DNA of 64,000 bases. Origin: Candidatus Bipolaricaulis sibiricus. Its GTDB lineage: Bacteria; Bipolaricaulota; Bipolaricaulia; Bipolaricaulales; Bipolaricaulaceae. The position numbers and the translations under genes are program-made. Below are positions 33,843 to 42,015 of the stretch, piece after piece (the stretch's first letter is position 1; the number at the start of each line of letters is the position of its first letter). Under the pieces are notes generated by a model that saw only the letters and a program-made list of their open reading frames with translations, was not told where the DNA came from and did not search any database. The DNA lies in assembly GCA_004102645.1 (NCBI GenBank), contig CP034928.1:372001-436000 (forward strand), written 5' to 3'.

Positions 33843-33929
33843 AGGGGACAGCCGCAAGTCCCAAGTTGCCGGTCGGGTCTGAGGGGCCCAGGCTTCGTAG
33901 CGACAGGGTGCCCGGTATCATCAAGGACG

Positions 33930-34535
33930 ATGCGCCTGAGGGCGGCGTTGATCGACTTGGACGGGACGATCTGGGACAACCCGGTGCAGATCGCCGCCGT
34001 CCGCGCGGAGCTCGGGCTCGCCCAGGATGGCCGGCCAATCTTGCACGCGATCGCCGAGCTGCCCCGTTCCCAGCGGGCGCAGGCGATCGCGATCCTCGAG
34101 TCCCACGAGCGGGCGGGGGTCGAGCAGGGCACCCTCCGGCCCGGGACGCACGAGCTGCTCGGCTTCCTCCGCGAGAGGAACGTGAAGTCGGTGCTCGTCA
34201 CGAACAACTCCCGGGCGAGCACGGACGCGGTCCTCTTCCGCCACGGCCTCCGGTTCGATCTGGTCCGCACGCGAGATGAAGGCCCGCTCAAGCCAGACCC
34301 CGCGGCGTTCCTCGGCCCGCTGGGCCAGCTCGGGGTTCATCCCGAGGAAGCGCTCGTCCTCGGGGACTCGCACTTCGACCTCCAGGCGGCGGTCGGGGCC
34401 GGGATCCGAGAGGTCATCCTCGTCCATCCAGCGGAATGGATGCGCGGGTTCTTCCCCCCGGGGGCGCGCCCGCGGGAGGTCCCCACCCTCGGGGAAGCGC
34501 AGGCCCTCATCGCGAGCCTTGTGGACGGAAGGTGA
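33930..34535 (+). CDS. HAD-superfamily phosphatase
   Basis: A 201-residue HAD hydrolase with motif I (DLDGTIWDN), motif II (SVLVTNNSR), motif III lysine (GPLKPDPAAF) and motif IV (VLGDSHFDLQAA). The small helical cap suggests a phosphoglycolate phosphatase or nucleotidase-like enzyme; the substrate is open. The ATG at 33930 lies eight bases after a TATCAT box. The frame upstream crosses the tRNA and is not coding. Confidence 0.82.
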   Translation: MRLRAALIDLDGTIWDNPVQIAAVRAELGLAQDGRPILHAIAELPRSQRAQAIAILESHERAGVEQGTLRPGTHELLGFLRERNVKSVLVTNNSRASTDAVLFRHGLRFDLVRTRDEGPLKPDPAAFLGPLGQLGVHPEEALVLGDSHFDLQAAVGAGIREVILVHPAEWMRGFFPPGARPREVPTLGEAQALIASLVDGR

Positions 34536-34536
34536 A

Positions 34537-34556
34537 GGGGCGCCGAGCGGCGCCCC
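34537..34556. terminator. Bidirectional terminator between convergent genes
   Basis: An 8-bp stem GGGGCGCC / GGCGCCCC with a four-base loop begins one base after the HAD stop and precedes the convergent nucleotidyltransferase stop. Tails are CCTCCCAATC (plus strand) and TTCACCTTCC (minus strand). Confidence 0.65.
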
Positions 34557-34581
34557 CCTCCCAATCGCCTGCACGACCGTT

Positions 34582-35082
34582 CTACCTACGCCACAGGCAC
34601 ACGGGAGCGGTCCACACGGAGCGGATGACCGAACCGTAGCCGCGCCCCAGCTCAACGTCCTCGTTGTCCACAAGGTGGATATCGAACAGACTCCGGAGGG
34701 AAGTGCAGCCGGTGAGGGTCCGGTATCCCTGGGTCAGGAGGCGGTTCAGTCGCCAGAGGAGGCTCTCCACGGTATCGGACTTTCGCTCTACCCAGGCGAT
34801 GATGTCCACGTCCGAACTCGGGCGAGTGCGGCCATCCATCGTGCTCCCGTAGACGTACACCGCCTGGAACGCGGACCCAAGGCCAGAGACGTACGTACAG
34901 AACTCCTGGGCCAACGCGTACCGGAATGCGGAGTGAGCCCCCGGGTCGCCAGCGCGAAGATCGGCTAGGAACCGCTGCGCACTGCAACCCTCACGGGCCC
35001 CCGCGGTCCCCAGCGCTCGCGCGAGGATCCCGTCGTGGCGAACCGTCGGACCGAGGAGCAGGCTCGGGGTGCTCTCGATCAC
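34582..35082 (-). CDS. MNT-type nucleotidyltransferase-fold protein
   Basis: A 166-residue protein with the minimal nucleotidyltransferase signature VYVYGSTMDGRTRPSSDVDI (GS, then two Asp spaced D-x-D) at residues about 78-97. The flanking sequence is helical and the third acidic residue may be in LFDIHLVDNED. Its GTG start overlaps the glutamate dehydrogenase stop by four bases (GTGA), so it is translated with that gene. Related domains modify proteins or small molecules, or serve in toxin-antitoxin pairs. No HEPN partner is adjacent, so regulation of the dehydrogenase is possible but unproven. Confidence 0.68.
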   Translation of the reverse strand: MIESTPSLLLGPTVRHDGILARALGTAGAREGCSAQRFLADLRAGDPGAHSAFRYALAQEFCTYVSGLGSAFQAVYVYGSTMDGRTRPSSDVDIIAWVERKSDTVESLLWRLNRLLTQGYRTLTGCTSLRSLFDIHLVDNEDVELGRGYGSVIRSVWTAPVCLWRR

Positions 35083-36392
35083 GGGAACACCCCCCTCAGC
35101 CGGATCGCCTCGACAATGCGCTCCAACCCCAGCATGAACGCCGAGGTCCGGAGCGACACATCGTGCTTTGCCGCGTTGTCCCACACCCCCTGGAATGCAC
35201 GGCGAAGGAGGGTGCCGAGGCGGTCGTTGGTCTCCTCCTCCTCCCAGTAGAAGTTCTGCAGGTTCTGCACCCACTCGAAGTAGGACACGATGACGCCACC
35301 CGCGTTGGCAAGGATGTCGGGTGCGACAACCCGGCCCCGTTCCTCAAGGATGAGGTCGGCCTCAGGGGTGGTGGGTCCATTGGCTCCCTCGACGATGACC
35401 TGAGCCTTGATCCGGCCCGCGTTGTCTGCGGTGATCTGGCCTTCGAGCGCAGCGGGCACGAGCACGTCCACGTCGAGGGTCAGGACATCAGGCCCAGGAA
35501 GAGCCTGCACGCCGGGCGCGGCGTAGCCGGCGATCAGCCTCTGGGGTGAACGCGCCACGTGGGTGAGCAGAGCGGGGATGTCCAGACCGTTGGGGTTGTA
35601 CAGGGTTCCCGAGACGTCGGACACACCCACGACCCGCGCCCCCTTCTCGTGGAGAAGCTGGGCAGCCACAGATCCCACGTTGCCGAACCCTTGCACGGCG
35701 ACCTTGGTGCCGGCGATCCGCCTTCCGAGCCGGGCCAGAAGCTCCTCGATCACGATCACCACGCCCCGGCCGGTCGCCTCCCGTCGACCGCGCGCCCCAC
35801 CAACGGCCAGATCCTTTCCGGTGACAATGCCGTACATCGGCTCGCCCCGGAGGGCCGTCGCTGTATCCATCACCCAGTTCATGATCCGGGAGTTCGTGTT
35901 CACATCGGGCGCGGGAATGTCGTGCTGGGGGCCAATGAGAGGGAGGATCATCGCCGTGTAGCGCCGGGTCAGTCGCTCCAACTCGCCGTCGGACATCTTC
36001 GTGGGGTCACAGACGATCCCGCCCTTCCCACCACCCAATGGAATGTCGACGACGGCGCACTTCCAGGCCATCCAGCCCGCTAGGGCCTTCACCTCGTCCA
36101 TCGTGACCCCTAGGCTGTAGCGAATCCCACCCTTGTACGGCCCTCGCGCAGAGGAGTGCTGGACACGGTACCCCGTGAACACCTCGATCCGGCCATCGTC
36201 CATCCGTACCGGAAGGGAGACCTCGATCACACGCTCAGGGCGTTTCACCATCTCCAAGGTGTCCGCCGGGTACCCCAGCTTCTCTCCGGCCAGGTCCACT
36301 TGGGCCCGGAACATCTCGTACGGGTTGACTTCGGCCCCGTGCAGAGCCCGCTCGACTGTCGCTTGCGCTTGCCTTGCTTGCTCAGGCGTCAT
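35079..36392 (-). CDS. gdhA: Glutamate dehydrogenase (first copy)
   Basis: A 437-residue Glu/Leu/Phe/Val dehydrogenase. The substrate site is visible in SARGPYKGGIRYSLGVT and the catalytic lysine in [15 protein letters not shown]. The nucleotide-binding Rossmann turn is VQGFGNVGSVAAQLL (about residue 220) followed by VVGVSDVSGTLYNP. It interconverts glutamate with 2-oxoglutarate plus ammonia in the cytosol; NAD versus NADP preference is not clear. AAGGAGGGCGG lies before the ATG. A second copy lies 1.8 kb upstream on the same strand. Confidence 0.93.
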   Translation of the reverse strand: MTPEQARQAQATVERALHGAEVNPYEMFRAQVDLAGEKLGYPADTLEMVKRPERVIEVSLPVRMDDGRIEVFTGYRVQHSSARGPYKGGIRYSLGVTMDEVKALAGWMAWKCAVVDIPLGGGKGGIVCDPTKMSDGELERLTRRYTAMILPLIGPQHDIPAPDVNTNSRIMNWVMDTATALRGEPMYGIVTGKDLAVGGARGRREATGRGVVIVIEELLARLGRRIAGTKVAVQGFGNVGSVAAQLLHEKGARVVGVSDVSGTLYNPNGLDIPALLTHVARSPQRLIAGYAAPGVQALPGPDVLTLDVDVLVPAALEGQITADNAGRIKAQVIVEGANGPTTPEADLILEERGRVVAPDILANAGGVIVSYFEWVQNLQNFYWEEEETNDRLGTLLRRAFQGVWDNAAKHDVSLRTSAFMLGLERIVEAIRLRGVFP

Positions 36393-36696
36393 CTGATCCG
36401 CCCTCCTTGGGTCTGAGCCTAGGGAAGACAGAGGACTGCCACATTGCCACGATCAGAGGATGTCGCCTTCTGTTTGGCGTCCCTTCCCGTCCGCCGTGCG
36501 AAGCCACCCGCTGTCGGGGGGCAACCGGCGCATAGTCGCCGCGAAGATCACAATGATGTCAGGCGACAGTCCCGAACGGATCCACGCGACACGCCGCCAC
36601 GTTTGCTGTAGGGACGCCCCGCCTGTCAGAGTCCGGTCTGAGCGTGTGTCAGGCTTGGTTTACCCTGCTCGTCGCCTGGTCCATCCTCAGGCGAAT
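36393..36696. other. 304-bp divergent regulatory region
   Basis: Lies between gdhA and the first Crp/Fnr gene. It has no gene. It holds an inverted repeat TGTC-AGGC-GACA (36557-36568) and two more TGTCAG copies (36624 and 36647), which could be binding sites for one of the nearby Crp/Fnr-type regulators. Confidence 0.4.
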
Positions 36697-37359
36697 ATGG
36701 AGAGCCTGGGTCGCCGAAGAGAGCGCCTGATCGCCGAGGTTGCGGGTCTGCCTGGAACACTTGTTGTTCCTCACCGCGCGGGCGACCTCATCTTCCAGGA
36801 CGGTGCGTTCGCCGCCGGGGTCTACCTCGTCTCCCAGGGGCTGGTTGTGGTTGGCGGCTACCTCTCCGAAGAGCCGCGGGCCGTGGCGCTGGCGGGGCGC
36901 GGCGACCTCCTTGGCCTAGAGGCATGGCATTCGATCACCCCACCTCGCTACGAGGGCTTCGCCCGTGCCCTCACCGAGACTGAGCTTCTCTTTGCCACGG
37001 CTGACGCCTGGTCGCGGGCTCTTGATCGACCGGCGTTTCGCGAGCTTGCTCTGGCATCCCTCGCGGATCTCGTTCTTGACCAGCGAAGGCTCGCACTCCA
37101 CCGCGACTGCCCCGACCGTGCCCTGGCGTGGGCGCTCGTTCGGTGGGGTCAGCCTGTGGCCGGACAAGGTCAGGTGCGTTTGGAGATCCCAGCGGGAACC
37201 CTTGCCTCGATCCTCGGTGTGTCCCGAGGCGCGCTTCGACAGGCGGTGACCTGTCTGGCCGATCAAGGAGCTGCACAGCAAGAGAACGGGTACATCGCGG
37301 GCCACCTCGCCCGTCTGCAGGATCTCCTGGAGAGAACCCTTACAGCGTCTGCTCGATGA
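36697..37359 (+). CDS. Crp/Fnr-family regulator (first)
   Basis: About 220 residues: an N-terminal cyclic-nucleotide-binding-like barrel (GDLIFQDGAFAAGVYLVSQG and GRGDLLGLEAWHS) and a C-terminal winged helix (TLASILGVSRGALRQAVTCL). It lacks the four-cysteine set of an O2-sensing Fnr and the arginine-serine phosphate-binding motif of Crp, so its signal is unknown. The ATG at 36697 is chosen as the start of the barrel; the frame is open from 36460 but the extra part is not family-like. Its 3' end overlaps the convergent regulator by 20 bases. Confidence 0.8.
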   Translation: MESLGRRRERLIAEVAGLPGTLVVPHRAGDLIFQDGAFAAGVYLVSQGLVVVGGYLSEEPRAVALAGRGDLLGLEAWHSITPPRYEGFARALTETELLFATADAWSRALDRPAFRELALASLADLVLDQRRLALHRDCPDRALAWALVRWGQPVAGQGQVRLEIPAGTLASILGVSRGALRQAVTCLADQGAAQQENGYIAGHLARLQDLLERTLTASAR

Positions 37360-38131
37360 TTGTGCGGTACAGCTCAGGAGTACGAGCGATCTCCTCGAGT
37401 TTGCCCCGCGCGAGAATCTCGAACCCCCAGCGATGGGTGTCGATCAACCCGCGCTCACGGAACCGACGCAACATGCGCATCAAGGTCTCCAGCGAGATAC
37501 CGAGGAGCTCGGCCATCGTCTGCCGGGTAACCGGGAACTCCAGATGCACGATTCCGTCGGCGCCCGCCACGCCGTACTTGTTGGCCAGGGCGAGGAGGAG
37601 AAGTGCCAGGTTGCGGTCGACCGACTCGGTGGCCTCGCGGGTGAGCTTGAACTCGAGCATGGTTACCTCGCGGGCAAACCATCGGCATAGGTCGAACAGG
37701 ACCTGGGGGTGGTGCTGAAGGAACGCCCGCAGTCGGGCGGTCTCGAAGAACAGGAGAGAGCTGTCGACGATCGTCCGCGCGTACTGCAGGTTGATGGGGT
37801 TCCCGCCCAGGAAGAACGCTTCGAGGCCGTACCACTCTCCAGGTGCCAGAAACCGCAGCACACGCTTCTCGTGGCTCTGTGGGGCGTACTTCCCGATCGC
37901 CACCAACCCATCACACACGAGGTACACGCCAGAGGAGTACGAGTTCTCCTGGGCGATGAGCTCATCCGCGTCGTATCTCAGGACAAGAGCCAAGTCTTGA
38001 AGGGACTTCCGGTCTGACTCGGGCAGTCCCGGGAGAGCCTTCACCACACACCCAGCGGGGGAGTCCTTAGCGAGGATCTTTGGCATGCGTAGGTTCGCCC
38101 TAGTGTAGACGGTTGCGAGTGAGTTCTCCAT
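37340..38131 (-). CDS. Crp/Fnr-family regulator (second)
   Basis: A protein of up to 263 residues with a cNMP-binding-like domain (YDADELIAQENSYSSGVYLV, then APGEWYGLEAFFLGG) and a C-terminal winged helix (TRQTMAELLGISLETLMRML). An in-frame ATG at 38086 would remove 15 residues and also fits. As in its convergent partner, the Crp arginine-serine ligand motif and Fnr cysteine set are missing. It lies between the two glutamate dehydrogenase genes and after the gdh terminator, so control of ammonia or redox metabolism is plausible. Confidence 0.83.
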   Translation of the reverse strand: MENSLATVYTRANLRMPKILAKDSPAGCVVKALPGLPESDRKSLQDLALVLRYDADELIAQENSYSSGVYLVCDGLVAIGKYAPQSHEKRVLRFLAPGEWYGLEAFFLGGNPINLQYARTIVDSSLLFFETARLRAFLQHHPQVLFDLCRWFAREVTMLEFKLTREATESVDRNLALLLLALANKYGVAGADGIVHLEFPVTRQTMAELLGISLETLMRMLRRFRERGLIDTHRWGFEILARGKLEEIARTPELYRTIIEQTL

Positions 38132-38140
38132 GACACAGCA

Positions 38141-38168
38141 AAGGGGGGCGCCTGCGCAGCGCCCCCTT
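38141..38168 (-). terminator. Terminator after the second glutamate dehydrogenase gene
   Basis: Stem GGGGGCGC / GCGCCCCC with a seven-base loop, extendable by A-T pairs, starts 17 bases after the stop. The minus-strand tail is CTTTGCTGTG. Confidence 0.65.
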
Positions 38169-38185
38169 GCCCGTGCTCCTTCCGA

Positions 38186-39442
38186 CTAAGCCCAGCCCCG
38201 CAGTCGTACCGCTTCGGCCACCCGCTGCACCGAGACAAGGTAAGCGCCGAGACGGTTGTGGACCTTGTGCTCTGTTGCCGACTTGTGCACGGCGTGGAAC
38301 GCAGTGGTCATCTTCTGATCGAGGCGTTGGTGAACCTCGGCCACGTCCCAGTAGAAGTTGTAGGCGTTCTGAACCTGCTCGAAGTAGGAAACGGTGACCC
38401 CTCCGGCGTTGCACAGGAAGTCGGGGATCACGTACACCTTGTTCTTGTGCAGGATCTCGTCCGCCTCCGGTGTGGTCGGGCCGTTGGCCAACTCGGCAAC
38501 GATCTTCGCCTTGATCCGGCCGGCGTTGGCCGCGGTGATCTGGTTCTCAAGGGCGGCGGGGAAGAGGACCACCACGTCAAGCTCCAGGAGTTCAGCATTG
38601 GTCACGGGTCGGGCCTTCGGGAACCCCTTGACGGACCCCGTCCGGTCCTTGTGGGCGATGACCTCCTTGGAGGAGAGACCGTCCGGGTTGTAGATCCCCC
38701 CCTGGGAGTCCGACACGGCGACGACCTTCAGCCCCAACAGCTCCTCGCCCAAGGCATGCGCGAACTGCCCGGCGTTGCCGTACCCTTGGACCGCTGCCGA
38801 TGCGCCCCGGAGATTGATCCCGAGGACCTTGCCGGCCTCTCGGGTGCAGTACATTCCGCCTCGCGCTGTGGCGTCCCCCCGTCCCGCGGATCCACCCAAC
38901 GAGAGGGGCTTGCCCGTGATCACCCCCGGCGCGCTGTGGCCCACGATCCTCTCGTACTCATCCAGCATCCACGCCATGACTTGGGGGTTCGTGTACACGT
39001 CCGGCGCGGGAACGTCCACATCCGGACCAAGGTAGTGCCCCAGCGCGCGGATGTACGCGCGCGACAGACGCTCCAGCTCCCGCGCCGAGAGCTCCTTGGG
39101 GTTGCAGACGACCCCTCCTTTCCCGCCGCCCAGTGGGAGGTCCACGACCGCGGTCTTCCACGTCATCCATGCCGCCAGGGCGCGCACCGTGTCCACGGTC
39201 TCCTCGGGGTGAAACCGGATCCCGCCCTTGCAGGGTCCACGGGCGTTGTTGTACTGAACGCGGAACCCGGGGAAGACCCTCACCGATCCATCGTCCATCC
39301 TCACCGGGATGCGAACGTGGAACTCCCGCATCGGCCACCGCAGGAGCTCGTGAAGTCCTGGATCGAGGTCTAGTCGCTTCGCTGCCTCGTCCAGCTGACG
39401 CTGAGCGATCTCGAAAGGATTGAGGCTTGTCTGCGCCGGCAT
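38186..39442 (-). CDS. Glutamate dehydrogenase (second copy)
   Basis: A 418-residue paralogue of the enzyme at 35079. Conserved parts are [20 protein letters not shown], the catalytic-lysine segment [15 protein letters not shown], and the Rossmann turn [17 protein letters not shown] followed by [17 protein letters not shown] cysteine replaces the usual residue before KGGIRF. The ATG at 39442 is chosen over upstream starts because AGGAGG lies eight bases before it and the protein then begins [14 protein letters not shown] as in the family. The divergence between the copies suggests different coenzyme use or direction. Confidence 0.92.
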   Translation of the reverse strand: MPAQTSLNPFEIAQRQLDEAAKRLDLDPGLHELLRWPMREFHVRIPVRMDDGSVRVFPGFRVQYNNARGPCKGGIRFHPEETVDTVRALAAWMTWKTAVVDLPLGGGKGGVVCNPKELSARELERLSRAYIRALGHYLGPDVDVPAPDVYTNPQVMAWMLDEYERIVGHSAPGVITGKPLSLGGSAGRGDATARGGMYCTREAGKVLGINLRGASAAVQGYGNAGQFAHALGEELLGLKVVAVSDSQGGIYNPDGLSSKEVIAHKDRTGSVKGFPKARPVTNAELLELDVVVLFPAALENQITAANAGRIKAKIVAELANGPTTPEADEILHKNKVYVIPDFLCNAGGVTVSYFEQVQNAYNFYWDVAEVHQRLDQKMTTAFHAVHKSATEHKVHNRLGAYLVSVQRVAEAVRLRGWA

Positions 39443-39749
39443 CCTTGACTCCTCCTTTTGCGGCGGATTGCCCTCCGCCGGCCCAATGGTAGACGGAACG
39501 CCTGTCGTTTGCCAGCAACAACGGTCCTTCATCGACACCACACGACTGTCGAATGACCGAGGTCGGGCGCTGCCATCGAGCGGAGGGTTGCGTGATCTGA
39601 CGTTGGAAGCTAACCTAGGGCCACAAAGGAAGAAGCGGACCCGTGATCACGCCGACGAACACTTGCCCAGGGTTGCCCGTCCACTGCAGCCCTTCCCTCC
39701 CCGCAGCGCGCAGGGCCGCGCGTGGGGATCCCATCGCCCCAAGGGGACC
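39443..39749. other. 307-bp divergent intergenic region
   Basis: No gene. It contains the gdh ribosome site, a 7-bp hairpin CGGCGGA-TTGCCC-TCCGCCG just upstream of it (about 39462-39481), and a candidate promoter for the Stn operon on the plus strand. Confidence 0.45.
39588..39616 (+). promoter_or_regulatory. Candidate promoter of the Stn operon
   Basis: TTGCGT (39588-39593), 17 bases, then TAACCT (39611-39616), about 135 bases upstream of the first ATG. The -10 match is modest. Confidence 0.35.
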
Positions 39750-40238
39750 ATGACCCCACCGTCCCTCGATCCCAAGGGACACTCCTCCCTCCGCGCCCTC
39801 ATCGCGAGGTACCGCGATCGCCGGGGCGTCGCGATTCCCCTTCTGGCCGATATCCAGCGCCAGTTCGGCTACCTACCGCACGACGTGGTGGAGGAGGCGG
39901 CGCGGGCGCTCGACATCCCGGCGGCGGAGCTGTTCGGCGTGGCCACGTTCTACTCCATGTTCCGCCTCAAACCGTTGGGGAAGCACGTGATCCGCCTGTG
40001 CCGGGGAACGGCATGCCACGTCCAAGGGTCGTTGCGGATCGCCGAGGAGCTCCAGCGGCGTTTGGGCGTAGCTGAAGGGGACACCACGGAGGACGGCCTG
40101 TTCACCCTCCAGTTCGTGGCGTGCCTGGGGTGCTGCAGCCTGGCCCCGGTGATGATGGTCGGGGAGGACGTCCACGGCCGGCTGACCCCGGAGAAAGCGA
40201 TCAAGGTCCTCGACGGGTACCGGGAGGGGAAGGGGTAG
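39750..40238 (+). CDS. stnA: StnA-like [2Fe-2S] subunit (NuoE/HydC family)
   Basis: A 162-residue thioredoxin-fold Fe-S protein. The N-terminal helical part (VAIPLLADIQRQFGYLPHDV, VATFYSMF) and the four cluster cysteines (LCRGTACHVQGS and VACLGCCSLAPVMMV) are typical of NuoE/HydC. The ATG at 39750 follows AAGGGGA. In HydABC- and Stn-type complexes this subunit sits beside the FMN subunit and carries electrons. It is the first of three tightly spaced genes; the third gene decides the Stn assignment, so the symbol is by context. Confidence 0.85.
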   Translation: MTPPSLDPKGHSSLRALIARYRDRRGVAIPLLADIQRQFGYLPHDVVEEAARALDIPAAELFGVATFYSMFRLKPLGKHVIRLCRGTACHVQGSLRIAEELQRRLGVAEGDTTEDGLFTLQFVACLGCCSLAPVMMVGEDVHGRLTPEKAIKVLDGYREGKG

Positions 40239-40239
40239 G

Positions 40240-42015
40240 ATGTCCGAGCACACCGTGTTCCGGGTCGGCCTTGCCAGCTGTGGGATCGCCAGCGGAGCGG
40301 GGCCGGTCTACGATCGGCTACGGTCCATCCTTGCGGAGCGCGAGGGTGTCGAGCTCCAGCAGGTGGGGTGCATCGGGCTCTGCTTCCACGAGCCCCTCGT
40401 CGAGGTGGAGGCGGGCGGGAAGCGCCACCTCTACGGGGAGGTCACTCCGGAGGCGGTCGAGGCGATCGTGGCGTTCCATCTGCGGGGGGAGGGCGACGTC
40501 AAGGGGAATCTGGTGTTCACAACCGATGGCGACGCCCCCGAGAACGGGATGCTTGCCCGGCAGGTCCGCATCGTTCTCCGCAACTGCGGGCTCGTTGACC
40601 CGGAGCGGATCGAGGATTCCCTCGCCCGCAGCGGGTACGGGGGGTTGACCCGAGCGCTCCAGATGAAGCCCGAGGAGATCATCGCCGAGGTGGAGAAGAG
40701 CGGTCTCCGCGGGCGGGGTGGTGCGGGGTTCTCCACGGGCCTCAAGTGGAAGTTCACCCGGAGCGCCCCCGGAGACGTGAAGTACGTGGTGTGCAACGCC
40801 GACGAGGGTGACCCCGGCGCGTTCATGGACCGCTCCGTTCTGGAAGGGGATCCCCACTCCGTGCTCGAGGGGATGGCGATCTGCGCCCGGGCGGTGGGGG
40901 CAACCGAGGGCGTGATCTACTGCCGGGCCGAGTACCCTCTCGCCGTGCGCCGCCTGGAGATCGCGATTGCCCAGGCTCGGGCTGCAGGCTACCTCGGGGA
41001 GAACATCCTCGGTTCCGGGTTCTCGTTCGAGGTGCACGTGAAAGAGGGGGCCGGGGCGTTCGTGTGCGGGGAAGAGACGGCACTGCTGGCTTCGATCGAG
41101 GGTCGGCGGGGGATGCCCCGCCCGCGGCCCCCGTTCCCGGCCCAGAGGGGGCTGTGGGGGAAGCCGACGGTCATCAACAACGTGGAGACGTTCGCCAACG
41201 TGCCGTGGATCCTCGTCCACGGGGCCGATGCGTTCGCGCGCCACGGGATCGGGAGGAGCCGGGGGACGAAGGTGTTCGCGCTCGCCGGCAAGGTGCGCAA
41301 GGGGGGCCTCGTCGAGGTTCCGATGGGGATGCCCCTCCGGGAGTTGGTGGAGGGGATCGGCGGGGGGGTGGCGGAGGGGCACACGATCAAGGCCGTCCAG
41401 ATGGGCGGCCCGTCCGGCGGGTGCATCCCCGCCGAGCTCCTCGACACGCCGGTGGACTACGAGTCGATCACCGCCACCGGCGCGATCATGGGCTCGGGGG
41501 GGATGGTCGTCCTCGACGACACGAGCTGCATGGTGGACGTGGCGCGATTCTTCCTCCACTTCACCCAGGGCGAATCCTGCGGGAAGTGCCCGTTCTGTCG
41601 GATCGGGACGCGGCGGATGCTGGAGATCCTGGAGCGGATCTGCCGCGGCGAGGGAGAGACCGAGGACCTGGCGCGCCTCGAGGAGCTGTCCGTTCAGGTG
41701 AAGGATGGTTCGCTGTGCGGCCTGGGCCAGACCGCCCCCAATCCCGTCCTCACCACCCTCCGCTACTTCCGGAACGAGTACGAGGCCCACATCCGGGACA
41801 AGCGCTGCCCAGCCAAGGTGTGCACCGCGCTCGTCCACTACCGGATCGACCCTGGGACGTGCATCGGGTGCACCCTGTGCGCCCGCCAGTGTCCGGTGAG
41901 AGCGATTGCCGGCGAGCGGCGGAAGGTCCACACGATTGCGGACGAGACCTGTGTCCGCTGTGGGCAGTGCGTGGCGGTGTGCCCGGTGGGAGCCATCACG
42001 GTGGAGTCGCCATGA
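40240..42015 (+). CDS. stnB: StnB-like NADH-binding flavoprotein (NuoF/HydB family)
   Basis: A 591-residue protein with four parts: an N-terminal thioredoxin-like [2Fe-2S] domain (cysteines in LASCGIAS and GCIGLC), the FMN site (GLRGRGGAGFSTGLKWKF), the NADH site (EGAGAFVCGEETALL), the [4Fe-4S] N3 cluster (ESCGKCPFCRIG), and a C-terminal 2x[4Fe-4S] ferredoxin (CIGCTLCARQCP and CVRCGQCVAVCP). This is the HydB/StnB layout of bifurcating complexes, where FMN splits electrons between NAD and ferredoxin pathways. It starts one base after the previous stop, and its end overlaps the third gene (ATGA). Confidence 0.9.
   Translation: MSEHTVFRVGLASCGIASGAGPVYDRLRSILAEREGVELQQVGCIGLCFHEPLVEVEAGGKRHLYGEVTPEAVEAIVAFHLRGEGDVKGNLVFTTDGDAPENGMLARQVRIVLRNCGLVDPERIEDSLARSGYGGLTRALQMKPEEIIAEVEKSGLRGRGGAGFSTGLKWKFTRSAPGDVKYVVCNADEGDPGAFMDRSVLEGDPHSVLEGMAICARAVGATEGVIYCRAEYPLAVRRLEIAIAQARAAGYLGENILGSGFSFEVHVKEGAGAFVCGEETALLASIEGRRGMPRPRPPFPAQRGLWGKPTVINNVETFANVPWILVHGADAFARHGIGRSRGTKVFALAGKVRKGGLVEVPMGMPLRELVEGIGGGVAEGHTIKAVQMGGPSGGCIPAELLDTPVDYESITATGAIMGSGGMVVLDDTSCMVDVARFFLHFTQGESCGKCPFCRIGTRRMLEILERICRGEGETEDLARLEELSVQVKDGSLCGLGQTAPNPVLTTLRYFRNEYEAHIRDKRCPAKVCTALVHYRIDPGTCIGCTLCARQCPVRAIAGERRKVHTIADETCVRCGQCVAVCPVGAITVESP

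Noticed and set aside
34582-35082. MNT nucleotidyltransferase as the antitoxin of a MNT-HEPN toxin pair
   Set aside because: No HEPN-domain gene is adjacent; the neighbour is glutamate dehydrogenase, with a coupled stop and start.
36460-36696. Longer N-terminus of the first Crp/Fnr regulator from 36460
   Set aside because: The extra 79 residues are Arg/Pro-rich and not family-like, and they overlap the likely operator sites.
40318-41931. Long open frame antisense to the StnB-like gene (537 codons), and similar long antisense frames at 9593-12202, 42897-44738, 49294-50520 and 53217-55601
   Set aside because: Each mirrors a well-conserved gene on the other strand, lacks a ribosome site and translates to Arg/Gly/Pro-rich low-complexity sequence. 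They result from high GC at third codon positions.
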